Of a DNA stretch of 64,000 nt, positions 27,208 to 52,347 are shown one piece after another. The notes beneath the pieces were generated by a model that was given only the letters and a program-made list of their open reading frames with translations, did no database searches and was not told where the DNA came from. Positions within the stretch are counted from its first letter, which is position 1. Each line of letters opens with the position of its first letter. The DNA is taken from NCBI GenBank assembly GCA_036785325.1, contig JAXIVH010000006.1, positions 10,366,834 through 10,430,833 on the forward strand, read 5' to 3'. The DNA comes from Urophycis tenuis (Eukaryota; Chordata; Actinopteri; Gadiformes; Phycidae). The translations under genes and the position numbers were made by a program.

Positions 27208-28481
27208 AGGCAAGGTCCACATTTGTGTGCTGTAGGTGATTCTAAGGTGCATTTTCACAGTGTTGCTGTCCCCCGTCTGTAAAGGACAGTACCTTTCTGG
27301 GCCATCAAACCATCATAACTCTCTCTCTCTCCCCTGGCTTCACTGAGGCGTCCGTTGCCAAGTTAATTTGTCAAATTGACTTCCGTGTCCCGATTCTGCC
27401 GGAGAGCGGCAGTTCAGCGCGTGTCCGCGTGCTCACAGACGTAAACGCTGCTGATAACATAGCACCGCCATCTTTTGGAATGGTTGTGCGTCAGTCCGTC
27501 TGTTGGAAGTGACAAATGTCCACGGATGTGTTTTCGGTAGCAGGAGAGACCGTCACGACGGTTTGACCGCTGGTTTGATCGCAGGGGGACAGGCATTGCT
27601 TTTTTGATGCAATGCATGGTTCCATACACGGTAATGTGATGATGTGTAATGTGATGATGATGGTGGCGGGCAGGGGGGGGGGGCGGGGGTGGGTATCATC
27701 AGCTGCACTCACACCTCTTATATAAGAGGGATTACATCACAGGCGCGTCGTGCCCTTCTGTCTATGCACTCGACTCCACTCACCGCACATGACTTGCTCA
27801 TGGGCACTCGGTGTTTCACTTTCCCACATTTTTTTTTTTTTTTTTCCCTTTTCTTTCCGATTAGTATGCGTTGCGCGTTGCGGCTCACCGAGTTGTTTGT
27901 CTTTAACTCCCGGGGGGTTTTATATAACGCACATTTTTTTTGTACGTTTCATCAACCTTAGCGGAGGGAGAAGTACCGTTTGATGGTGATGATGTCCCGG
28001 GCGTGTAATTGAATCTTGTATTGTGTACGCGTGGCAAGCTGTCGCGACTTCGGGTGGAGATGACGCACCGCCGCCGAGCTCTGGGCGCCGAGTGACTAAC
28101 CCCGCCCTAGCAACCGCGGGTGTAGTTGCGGAGCAGAGCTTTTAATTCACCTTTTGATGTACCGGAAAAGCCACATTTCACACAGCCACGCAGGCTAATA
28201 TGACATTTAATTTCCCAACAGCCGTTTTTTTTTTTTTTTTTTTTTTTACGAGCTGCAACAGTGCTCGATTGTGTTCTACGTATCCGATGTAGAATGTCTG
28301 CAAAGCTCCTTGTAACCGGAAGCAATGGACGTTTTTCAGGAATGCTGCCGGTCATTGAAACCCAAGGGGGGGTGGGGGGAGGGGTTCGAATGACTGGGGG
28401 CCCGGGGGATGCTGCTCTAACCCCTAGCCTCAGGTCGAATGTAAACCCAGCCTCTCGCTGTTCCCCCCCCCCCCCCGGCAG

Positions 28482-42165
<13,684 letters not shown>

Positions 42166-42175
42166 GACGGCAAAC

Positions 42176-42375
42176 ACGCACACGTACCAATCTCAAAACA
42201 CACACACACGCACACGTACCAATCTCAAAACACACACACGTACCAATCTCAAAACACACACGCAGACGTACCGATCTGAAAACACACACGCAGACATACC
42301 GATCTCAAGACACACACGCACACGTACCAATCTCAAAACACACACACACACACACACGTAATACAGATCTCAAAA
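42176..42375. repeat. Minisatellite in clstn1 3' UTR (CACGTACCAATCTCAAAACA units)
   Basis: About eight units of variable length (roughly 23-36 bases), each with ACGTACC(A/G)ATCT(C/G)AAA and a (CA)n spacer, start 11 bases after the stop codon. Confidence 0.85.
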
Positions 42376-43307
42376 CACACACATAAATATGCACTCCAAT
42401 CTCAAAACACAAATACCCCTCAACACACACACACACACCCCTCGCACTCACACCCATGCACACAGGAACACACGCACACACACACGTTCTCTCTCTGTCT
42501 CTCTCTCTGTCTCTCTCTATCTTACCAATTACTTTCCACAGAGCCATGATGTAAAAAAGCTAAACAAAACAAAATCTCCCATCAAGCTATATATGGTCAA
42601 GAGTTTCCTGTCCTTACCCTAGTGGTGGCGTTCGGTAGTATAGAAATCACCCGATTGCTGATTTTTAGTTTTATTTTAAATTTTTTATTTATTGCGTTTT
42701 AATTCCGGGAAAACTTGGCCTGTATAGGTACGCTTGGTCTGAAATATGTGAGGAATCTGGACATTCACTTTTACATATTCTCAGAGGTGAAGCTGTCAAA
42801 TGGAGAATGCTTCTTTTTTTTAATTATTGTATATTCCTTACGCATCAGTTAGATTTTTTTTCTTGGGGTTACAATGAACAGCTTTGATTTTGTGTTCCTG
42901 GGACTTGTAGTCCAGAGAGTGATACAGGATGATGCTTTGAACAAATAGGCCATGATTTTCTGTTGTCTTTTCCTTTCCTTTTTTTGCATGAGAATATTTC
43001 AGAATCATATGTGTAGAGAAATAAGTTGCTTTTTCAAGGTTTTGTAAATATGAATAAACCATGCAATTAGTTGATGTGTTAGTGGCGGCCTATACAATAG
43101 GGTCCAGTATCTAAAAAATGGCGCAGTATGTATTGTAGATATTTGTGTCACAGCGCTGTAGCATGTTGCAAACCTTAGCAAAGCTCCTTTTGTTACGCTC
43201 GTACAAGCAAAATACAAAACCCAGGACTGAAAGCAGAGGTTTCCATCGCAAAGTGGTGTCCATCTTTCATTATTCTATATATAAATATCTATACATATAT
43301 AGATATC

Positions 43308-43370
<63 letters not shown>

Positions 43371-45800
43371 ACATAGCTATATATACATACATACAGACAT
43401 GATCATTTTCGCAACCATTCTTCGCTTTTCTCACGTAGACGGTACCGTTTTGTGTTTTTCGTTTTTTATGTGTAGCTTCACACATGCTTCGCTTGCACAG
43501 GTGGCGGCGCCGTTGCCATGGCAGCGGCGTATTTCATTCCCCAGTAGATTTGGCGATGATTAAGAAAGAAAAAAAAGCAAACAAAAAACGGAACAATCTC
43601 TTTCATCCCGGGTTTATCCCGCTGAGAGACGGTACGCGGCACCATGACCAGGTGTAGCAGCGCTTGATGTGTGCATACTAAACGTGTCCGCGTGCACGCT
43701 CACATCACGCGACCCCCCGTGTACCGCGCTTCTCCCCGCGGGACCAAGCGCCCTGCAGCCCACCTATAGAGCGGACCCATGGGCATGACTAGCTTCAGGC
43801 GGAGGTCCTGGCCGGTGGTGGTGGTGGTGTTGTTGCTGTCGCAGGACGTACAATGCAAGAGCGTTTCTCGAATTATAAATACATGCATTGGCAGGTTATT
43901 TTAATGGCACGGTTATCTAACCTTTGTGTAGTCTGGGAGATTAATTTCGAAACGGTCGCTTATCGGAGGACAAAAACAGCAGCTCTCCTCTCGTTAACAC
44001 TTAAAAGTCTGGTTGGCTTGGAAGTTCAACATTTTAATGGAAAGCCTGCACATGTCAATGATGGGCAAACTCTTTAGAATCCAGCTTTTTTTCTGTCCGT
44101 TTCTGAAACCTAAATGATTTTATTTCCTTTTTTTTTTGCCGTAGACCACTAGATTTTATTGTACACCAGAACTGTACTGTAGAGTTGTTCTAAGGTATTT
44201 GTTTACATTTGGTAAACTTGTTTTCCTTCTGCTTTTAGTGTGAAAATCATGCGAATAATGTTCGATCTCTCCATCTCAGACATGGCTGTTGTTCATCACT
44301 TTTTTGTTTTTTCATTGAACAGATACAATAATAATACATTTTTATTTGTCTCCTGATCAGCGCTGTCAACGTTGGTCTAGCCTGTAATGTAACGTATCCG
44401 GTATAACGTTCGCTAATGTCATGCTGGAGGAAGTCGACATGGAGTATCTCATGCTTCGCATGCAAATCAGTTCAAAATACAATGGTTATCTTAATACAGG
44501 AAAAAAACGGCATAATATTTTTGTTTGAGAGGACCTTTGAGAGGCCAGTTATGTAATTTAAATTCCTGACATATTTAATGTTTTTTGCTGTGAAATGTGA
44601 TGAACAGCCTCCTCTTCATCAGCACTTGGGGCCCAGAGGAAGGTGCCAGGTACCAGCGGGACGAATTGGGAGTGCCTTTTAAACCCGTTAACAGCCCAAT
44701 TAACACAACTAACGAGTAAAACATCCGCGCTCATGTAAACGTGGCAAAGTTGTTTCCTAATTTGTATTTCATTCTCTCCTATTTTTTTTTTGTAATTATT
44801 TAACGCTAGATTTGTTACAAAGCTGGGGGATGTAATTTTGTTTTTGTTGTTTTTCTTTTGTTGGTATGATAGTGCATCGCTAGTTTTATTAAAAGTGAAA
44901 ACGTTTTACATAGGCGTCATGTGTCCATGTTGGATGTGTAGAGAAAATAGATCCATATTGTCTATTCTATAGCTATTGTTCTGAATCATATTGACGGAAT
45001 CCACCTCTTAAAAAGATGTACATTGTTGAATTGCTTTAGGCAGAGTTAAGTGGGTATAAAGTTTACCTATATGTGTATAGTGGAAGGTGATAATTGAACA
45101 GTGTAATATTGCCTGAATTGCTGACAAGTTTTGAGGGCAGCATGGAATTCACAAGAATCTGAGTATATAGGTCTGTTCCCTCCAAAAACGCGTCATTTTT
45201 TTCCAACACCTCAAACATCTCATCCACTGTTTGTTGAAAGGTGCAATACCGACGAACCATTGCATACACGGTGTACAGTGCACATGGTTTACTGAATTAC
45301 TTTAAGAATTAATTATTTAATTAATTAATTATTTAAGAATTACCGTTGCATCTCACATTTCTCTGGTTTAAGATCCATTCTAATCAGCCTCTGAATATTT
45401 TGTACACTTCTCCTCATTGGAATTGAACGTCACTGCCTACTAAGCTGAGAAGCAGCCATACAGTAACACTGAAACATTTAAGGGGGCGTTTTTGATTTGC
45501 ATGAAGCACATTTGTGTATATTCCACGGGGAGTGAAAAAGACCCGAGCAGGAGGGCAGCCGTTGTATACTACTGATTCTCAGATTGTCTCACAAAGTTCA
45601 CACCACTCGGAAAGATTTTATTTGGGGAAGGGAAGGGAGGGGGGGGTGGGGGGTTCTTCAAACCTGGCTCTGAATGGAGGGTGACAGTCCCTTCAGAAGT
45701 TAGTCAGATCCTCACTTTGTCTGTGCTGGTTGGGGCTGCTCTCACTTTTCTACCGATTGGATGGCAAGTTGTAGTGAAGTTGATGCTCGCTCATAAACTC

Positions 45801-45806
45801 AATAAA
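45801..45806 (+). promoter_or_regulatory. Polyadenylation signal AATAAA (distal, clstn1)
   Basis: AATAAA followed within 40-70 bases by TTGTTTGTGTTGC and GTGGGTGTGGTGGTG, a strong GU-rich downstream element. Confidence 0.55.
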
Positions 45807-45830
45807 GGACGATGAGATGGGATACAAACT

Positions 45831-47234
45831 TGTGGACTTGTTTGTGTTGCTTTTCGTGGGTGTGGTGGTGCCTTGGATGTTCAGCAGACACACTTTTCAT
45901 CCGAAGTGAGGCTGAGAGCTATCACCTGTTTGATGATTCCAGTCCAACTTGGTCCCAGGTGTTGGTGAAGCAACAACATATATAATCACTGCTGCCCCTG
46001 GCCGGTGGAATCATTAAAAGCAGAAGATATATATATATGCTACTAACGTCATAAACTGGTAAAAATGAATAAACAAACAACAAATTTGGCGGGATGGTCT
46101 AGTAGTGTTTGGGGTGCCTGACTTGGCCAAAACAATTCTGGGTTTCAACCCCAATGTTGCCCCAAGCTGTTGAGCAACTATACTTTTATTTACACCCTAT
46201 GCTGCTGGGGATAAAAGTATCTGCGAAGACTCGATAGACCATTTACTAAACTGAGGTCAGGCCTCCATAAAAGCACTATTTTTACTGGTGCATTAATTTT
46301 TTATGGTCTTTGGCCATCTATAGTATTTGTAGTTATTGGCGTTTTGCCAGTAAAAGGACATTAAGTTGTCGATATCACTGACCTCAAAACATGAGCAATG
46401 GGTTTGTTCCATTCAGGCGAATTAAAAAGAGGACATGTTCAAGGTAAGGACATGCTGGCCTCCAGCAATCCATCTAGTTTTGATTTATAGAAAAAAAAAA
46501 CTTTCATTTATGGGCAGCGATGTATTATTTTAATTTTGATCAGAATTTCCTAACATGAAAAGTTCACATTCAGAAATACAGAATATTGGCACAAAATGTT
46601 GGCGATTGGCTTTCGCATCGGCCTGTAAAACGAATGACTGGTGGATTCTAAACAACAACGCGAGATAAAACCTTAAATAATGATTAAATGGTTAAAATGA
46701 TATGTACCAAGCCTTCCCTATCCAAGACGGAATGGGTTTAAAAGTAAATCTATAAAGTTGCTTCAGATTAAATGAGACAACAAAATCGAAAAAAACAACA
46801 ACAAGCAGTGTAAAATACAAGGGTTAAAATCAAGGTGGCCATCAATGGCTGATCATGCTCATATGGATAAGGATGGATAATAATAAGTGATTAATTTGCA
46901 GAGCTCATTAGACCACCTTCAATATAAAAACTGACAATCCGGCATGAAATAAAAGTACAAGAAAATATTCCTCATAAAATGCTGCACAAATCCTCCATCT
47001 TCCAAGTATGCCTCCCAACGACTTGCCAAATCATACGCCAGTTTAAAAACACGCAAGTTACAATCATCTCCACTCAAGAGAGCATTCCAGAAAAGGCTTG
47101 TGAGCAATACTGTTCAAAAATATTATGGACGAATACTACTTCAGTGCTAGGGTAAAACACACACACACATTTGGCACTTTTCTCCATCAGTGGAAGCAAA
47201 TGAAAAGTGAATGGTGATGGGCAGTGCAGTATTC
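45831..47234. other. Region between convergent clstn1 and lzic
   Basis: Mostly AT-rich DNA with a tRNA-like SINE (46088-46227). It should contain the lzic 3' UTR, but no clear polyadenylation signal on the minus strand was found close to the lzic stop. No gene was recognised. Confidence 0.5.
46088..46227 (+). mobile_element. tRNA-derived SINE, second family
   Basis: GGCGGGATGGTCTAGTAGTG head, degenerate B box GGTTTCAACCCC at 46141-46152, and tail GGGGATAAAAGTATCTGC. It differs from the families at 10248 and 26675. The B box mismatch and missing acceptor pairing exclude a working tRNA. Confidence 0.6.
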
Positions 47235-47736
47235 CTACGTCTTGGTCTTCACCCCAGAGCTGGCCAGAGCCATAATTTTATCTTCTGACCCTGAAATAGA
47301 AAAGGGACTCAGTGAAATACATCACACAGGCCTAACTGAATAGTTTGTTTGTGAAGCCACGGTGCGTTTTGTGTGACACATGAACCCTGTTGCTCACCGA
47401 GATCTGCGGTGACCCTCTCAAACTGACTGAGGGTAGCCGTGGCGTTTTCTGTTAGAAAACTCTCATCCTCGGACGTGAGCTGCAAAATAGGTGCACAAAA
47501 CAAACAAAATCAATACACGTAATAAACTTGCATTGAATACATTCAATGTCTATGTATTATTAAATTATATATGACTCTAGTCTATATTTAGACTTGTGTT
47601 CTCGCCTGGCTCAATTGGTGAAGCACGACATTAATACTGCCAGGGTTAGGGGTTCAATTCCCCCTGGGCCCAGCCATGCTAAGAATGAGTGTGCTCACAG
47701 CAGTAAGAGGCTTTGGGAAAAAATCCATCAAATATC

Positions 47737-47798
<62 letters not shown>

Positions 47799-48031
47799 CC
47801 GAATGGAGCCCGAACAGTTAACAAGTCACTGCCACCTGTCACTTAGTCATCAACAAGTCACTTCCTCCAGAGGACAGAACGAAACTCATGGAGCGTGTGG
47901 CCAGACCTTCTCGCCCAGTTTCCTCAAGGCCGCCAGGATTTCCACTTTCTGCTGAACGTACACGTCCCTCGACAGCTTGCCCACCATCACGTCTCGATCC
48001 ATCTGTGCGACAAAGAGCACACCATGAGGCG

Positions 48032-48065
<34 letters not shown>

Positions 48066-48886
48066 ATCTGAGAATCTGTGTAGAAATATTGGGCAGTCTA
48101 GACAGACTGAGAAATACATTATTGATCCCGAAGGAAATCCAAATCTTCAAGTGGCATACCACTTCACACGACAGAAGCGAAGAGAGGCAACATCACTGCA
48201 CATAAATAGCTATATAAAAGTAGTAGGGAACCGGAAAAACAAAAACACTAAACAGAACCAACCTCAGCTAGTCGCGTCCTCAGTTGCCCTGGCTGCTTCT
48301 TGGCAAACAGCCGGATGACCTCTGGAGTTTTAAAGGCTTGACTGATGGCAGCCTGAATGGCCTGTTAGGAGACAGGGAGGACCCCGTGATTAAACACACC
48401 ATCCCATCGTCCATCTGCTTGGATTCCTCTATAACCTACGTGTTGCACTGTGCCACACGACGGGACCGCGGGCTGCTCGTACCAGCTGCATTCCGCTGAG
48501 CTCGTCCACCAGCGTCATGTCGCCCGTCATGATCTTCTGCAAGGAGTCGTTGAATTCGCTCAGCTGCTCGAGGGTCTCCTTTTTGGTTTCCTCGTACTCC
48601 TCTTCGTCCAAGTCCTCCCTTTTAACACCAACGTGACGCGTGCATTGGAATCATTGTAAGGCATCAGGTTTACACAGGCTGTATTGTTCGTAATGAAGCA
48701 CTGTTGTACAATCGCACTGCAAATAAGTCATATTATAGTATAGTCATATGTTTGTGTTATCCGGTGAAAGTTATTCAATGATCACCTGCATTCTTCCAGA
48801 TCCTGAAGCTGTTGCATCAGTCTGTCAAGCTGCTCTTCCATGTTCTGCCTCAGTTTTCCAGTTTCTGATTTACCCCGAGAAGCCAT
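47235..48886 (-). CDS. lzic: LZIC, leucine zipper and ICAT-homology protein (complete, 6 exons)
   Basis: Small conserved protein with an N-terminal coiled coil/leucine-zipper segment and a C-terminal ICAT domain; its cellular role is poorly defined, though it is related to CTNNBIP1. Coding exons in transcript order: 48886-48786, 48618-48483, 48361-48263, 48002-47907, 47479-47398, 47290-47235; 189 residues against 190 in human. Recognisable blocks: MASRGKSETGKL, EEQLDRLMQQLQDLEECRED, QLSEFNDSLQKIMTGDMTLVD, FKTPEVIRLFAKKQPGQLR, DRDVMVGKL, and the ICAT part QQKVEILAALRKLGEK|LTSEDESFL. The start is the first ATG of the conserved MASRGK sequence. It is divergent from nmnat1, as in human. The intron after GEK is phase 0, the same position as in ctnnbip1. 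A tRNA-like SINE and a LINE tail sit in its introns. Confidence 0.95.
47601..47730 (+). mobile_element. tRNA-like SINE in lzic intron
   Basis: CTCGCCTGGCTCAATTGGTG head with a degenerate B box GGTTCAATTCC at 47651-47661, followed by non-tRNA body and an (AT)n microsatellite (47741-47797). It resembles a tRNA-derived SINE head rather than a functional tRNA. Confidence 0.5.
48103..48145 (-). mobile_element. LINE 3'-end fragment in lzic intron
   Basis: TTATTGATCCCGAAGGAAAT is the reverse complement of the conserved 3' end of L2/Rex-type fish LINEs (ATTTCC..GGGATCAATAA). Confidence 0.5.
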
Positions 48887-49369
48887 GGTGTCGGCCAGAA
48901 GACAGCTCTTTACCACTGTGATTCCACCAAGGAAGCAAGGGAAGAATGAGTCTATGTAAGGAATTGTCTAGCAACACACTAAGTAACACAATGCGATTCA
49001 CTACATGGCAACATTCCCACTAGCTACTGACCAAGCCCAACCAGCGCAGCCCGTCGAGACAGTTCTAGACAACATCATTGGAGGGTTAGGGGAACCCAGA
49101 TAAACGGGAATATAAGGGAATGTATCCTCTAATGACACAATATAAAACACAGCCTTTAGCTAGCATGCTACATCAACACACGATCATCTGACCTGCTTTT
49201 TGTAAACTGAAGGATACCAGCTGGCGTGTTTTGGTGGCTCAAATGAAAAACAACGTTGGCAATTAGTAGAATTGACAACTGCGGTTCATATCGCGATTAA
49301 AAAAGGACGTAGAAAATATAAATATTGTAAAACAAAACGTCAACATTTGTAAGTTGTGGTGTAAGATGA

Positions 49370-49560
49370 CACGACGATGGGGATCCTGAATGTAGCTCGC
49401 CAGTTGTGGGCGCGGCTTTCCGCATCCTGGTCGGACCGACCAATCAGATTTCTTTAATGAGGTCAAGTCCCGCCCCCGCCAGACGTAGAAGGAAGTGCAT
49501 TACGGGGAAGCAACCGAAAAAGAAGGTCTGAGGCTCCGTGGCGTGCTCTGATCTAACGGG
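49370..49560. promoter_or_regulatory. Probable bidirectional lzic/nmnat1 promoter
   Basis: The two start codons are 1,079 bases apart and divergent. This short GC-rich patch holds a CCAAT box (ACCGACCAATCAG, CCAAT at 49440-49444), a GC box (CCGCCCCCGCC, about 49469-49479), a GTGGGCGCGG motif and ETS-like GGAAGTG. There is no TATA box. Function is inferred from position and motifs. Confidence 0.55.
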
Positions 49561-49965
49561 GGGTTTGATGCATTACCGCAAATAACACACCAATCACCAG
49601 CCTTAGGTTAGTAAGTAAGTAAGTAGTCAGTTGAGACAAAGGTTTGCTGTTGACAAAGTTGTGTTCCACTTTCTATTCAAACGATGGTGGGACCCAGTTG
49701 TCCCTCGACACTAACATTGTAAACGCTTCCCATTGTCGAGGCACTGTTGGGTGGGGTCGTATTAACACCTGCACCTGCAGTCTACCTGCAGCAGACTGCA
49801 AAGTTGTAATTTTTAAAGTACTATGTTTTTTTTTTTTTCAAACACCCCCTAAGTGAAAAGGTAAACAGTTGCATTTCATCCCTGAACAACTCCGATCGCA
49901 TTCTACTGTACTGTGTTGAGCTGTGTTGTGCATATTTTGTCGTTAAAGCTAAACTGGAACATGAG

Positions 49966-52347
49966 ATGGCGCGCTATGGCGTCACCCAAGTGGCCCTGAT
50001 AGCCTGCGGATCCTTCAACCCCATCACCAACATGCACCTCCGCATGTTCGAGCTGGCCCGGAATCACCTCGAGGACACAGGTGGGTCCAGCGGACCCCAC
50101 CCGGGCTCTCATAGTTGGTCTGTCTCCTACTCCTATTCCATATCAAACTGACTGAATTTACTTTTCAGGCAAATTCCAGGTGGTTCGGGGCATCATCTCC
50201 CCAGTAGGGGACGGCTATAAGAAGAAAGGCTTGATCGAGGCCTGCCATCGTGTGGAGATGGCGAGACTTGCCTCTGACACCTCCGACTGGATCACGGTTG
50301 ATAACTGGGAGAGTTCACAGCCCGAGTGGGTGGAGACGGCTAAAGTCGTTCGGTGAGGATAATGACTCCAACCGAAGTAATTAAGCAAGTATATTGAACA
50401 GGCTTAACATCTTGTTGTTTATAATGCATACCATGCATACTACTAAAGTGTATTAGAGTGTATTAGAGTTGTGTAACTGTATAGAGTTATAACAGATGGT
50501 TAATAGTGTCTAAAATGAAGTTTAAAAATATAGTTGATTTAAGGCACCTAACCCCTCACTGCTCCCCGAGCGCCGCTGTAAAAGGCAGCTCACTGCGTCG
50601 GAATTAGTGTGTCCTTCACCTCACTGTGTGATCACTGTGTGCTGAGTGTGTTTCACTAATTCACGGATTGGGATAAATGCAGAGACCAAATTTCCCTCAC
50701 AGGATCAAAAGAGTATATATATACAGTATATATATATACATACAATGACGGTAGAGCTCTTCAATATGCCACATTATTCAGCCCCACAGTCTTTAAATAT
50801 TTAGATGCAAATATTTGTCTTTGGTGTGGACCCAGGCATCACTATGAAGAGCTGGTAGCCGCAGAGGAGGACGACGAAGAGGAGGAGTACCCAGAGGAGT
50901 ACGGCAAGAGGAGACGCACGGAGGAAGAGTCCTGCGGCTGTTTGTCCCGCCGAAAAGGTTCCCCCACGCAACAAACGCACAGCAAAATTGGGGTCCGACC
51001 AAGAGCCCACAGCTAAATGCAACCAATGACAAGTTAAAATGGGTAGAATACGCAAAGGCGGAAGTTGTCGAAACCAACCGTTTTTGGTGAATGAACGTTG
51101 AACCAAAAATCTATTCAAATAAAGTGGAACGGTTAACAGGGAGGAAATATTGGCGCGTTCGCAAAAGTTTTTTGTTGTTGTTGATATTTTCGTACTTTTA
51201 CACAGCCTCAAAAAATGAAAATATTTGGCAAGGGTAAATTTTTTTTTTTTAAAGCGTTGGCGTAGATGGTGAAACGAAACACACAGCGTTGTGTCATTTT
51301 ACACAGTTGTTGTTTCATCAACTGTTTCACGCCGCTCTGCTCTGCCTTCAAGGTTGGAGTGAAACCGCGGGACGTGTTGGGTCTTGTTCCTCCCTCATTG
51401 TGTTGAGATAGATCACTGTTCCTCGTCACCCTGAAGTCATTGCATGGGCGCACTTTATTGTCTCTGATGTTGGGACACGTTTCGCAATACCCTGAGTGGG
51501 TGAAGGGTATTGTCAACGAGCGAGTGACGAGTGAGTTAAAGTTTGACGAGGTGCCCAGAAGAAAGAAACATTTTGGAATCAACTAGACGACTGGCAGTAG
51601 CTGCTTTTGTATTATTAGAATTGTTTAGTTTTATAGGATTTGAATAGGAATATTGGGTAAAAGTGCAAGGTTGACACACTATTGTAAAGTTCTTGAAGAC
51701 CGTTTAAGAATGCCTGTTCCTCTATCTCTCTCTCTGTCTCTCTGTCTCTCTCTCCATCTTTCCCACTCTCTGTCACTGTCTCTCTGTCTCTCTCGCCCAC
51801 TCTCTTACTCCCTCCCTGCCTCCGCCTCTGTCTATATGTCTCTCCCTCACTCCCTCGCTGCCTCCATCTCCATCCATCTGTCTCTCTCACTGTCACTCCC
51901 CCTCTGACGCCGTGTGTCTCTCGCCCTTCCCTCCCCCACCCAGTAAACACCGTCCAGCTGTTCCTCCTGTGTGGCGCCGACGTCCTGGAGTCCTTCGCCG
52001 TGCCCAACCTCTGGAAGCAGGAGGACATCGGCGAGCTGGTGGGCCGCCACGGCGTGGTGTGTGTCACGCGCGGCGGCAGCGACGCCGAGAAGTTCATCCA
52101 CCAGTCGGACACGCTGTGGCGCCACCGGCGCAACATCCACGTGGTGCGCGAGTGGGTGACCAACGAGATCTCCGCCACGCACGTGCGGCGCGCGCTCCGC
52201 CGCGGCCAGAGCGTGCGCTACCTGCTGCCGGACGCCGTGGTGCGCTACATCCAGGAGCAGCGGCTGTACAGCGCCGAGAGCGAGCAGAAGAACGCCGACG
52301 TGGTGCTGGCGCCTCTGGCGAGGTACTCGGAGGCCGGGCCCAGCTGA
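49966..52347 (+). CDS. nmnat1: Nicotinamide mononucleotide adenylyltransferase 1 (complete, 4 exons)
   Basis: Nuclear enzyme that makes NAD from NMN and ATP. Exons 49966-50080, 50169-50352, 50836-50957, 51944-52347; 274 residues (human 279). Visible: the nucleotidyltransferase signature GSFNPITNMHLRMFELAR (residues 15-32), the substrate loop ISPVGDGYKKKGLIEACHRVEMA, LLCGADVLESFAVPNLW, and the C-terminal ATP-binding ISATHVRRALRRGQS (216-230). The linker exon is Glu/Asp-rich and ends in KRRR (124-127), a likely nuclear localisation signal in the place of the human GRKRKW. The third exon's donor (AAAG|GTTCCC) is weak; its phase is right, and read-through would add 19 residues and stop at 51014-51016. 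The last exon is very GC-rich. An out-of-frame ATG lies 5 bases upstream of the start. Confidence 0.95.
50541..50738 (+). mobile_element. 5'-truncated tRNA-derived SINE in nmnat1 intron 2
   Basis: AAGGCACCTAACCCCTCACT..GACCAAATTTCCCTCAC followed by (TA)n. It is the same family as 10248-10540 but without the tRNA-like head. Confidence 0.75.

Larger units (their letters stand above)
25136..28481. other. Non-coding stretch around the assembly gap between ctnnbip1 and clstn1
   Basis: Neither the remaining ctnnbip1 exons nor the signal-peptide and cadherin exons of clstn1 were found here. The stretch holds a tRNA-derived SINE (26675-26860), a repeat-like segment just before the gap (TTTTCAAGTTTATTGTCACA, about 26959), the N run, a G-rich patch (27672-27690), a poly-T run (28226-28247) and the poly-C acceptor tract of clstn1. 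A 340-base open frame from 26214 has no recognisable similarity. Confidence 0.6.
42166..45830 (+). other. clstn1 3' UTR and downstream region
   Basis: Holds the CA-rich minisatellite right after the stop, a (TA)n run at 43311-43366 and AT-rich DNA. Two good polyadenylation signals are visible: AATAAA at 43053-43058 (GT-rich downstream) and AATAAA at 45801-45806 (strong GT-rich downstream element). A 3' UTR of about 0.9 or 3.6 kb is therefore possible. Confidence 0.5.
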
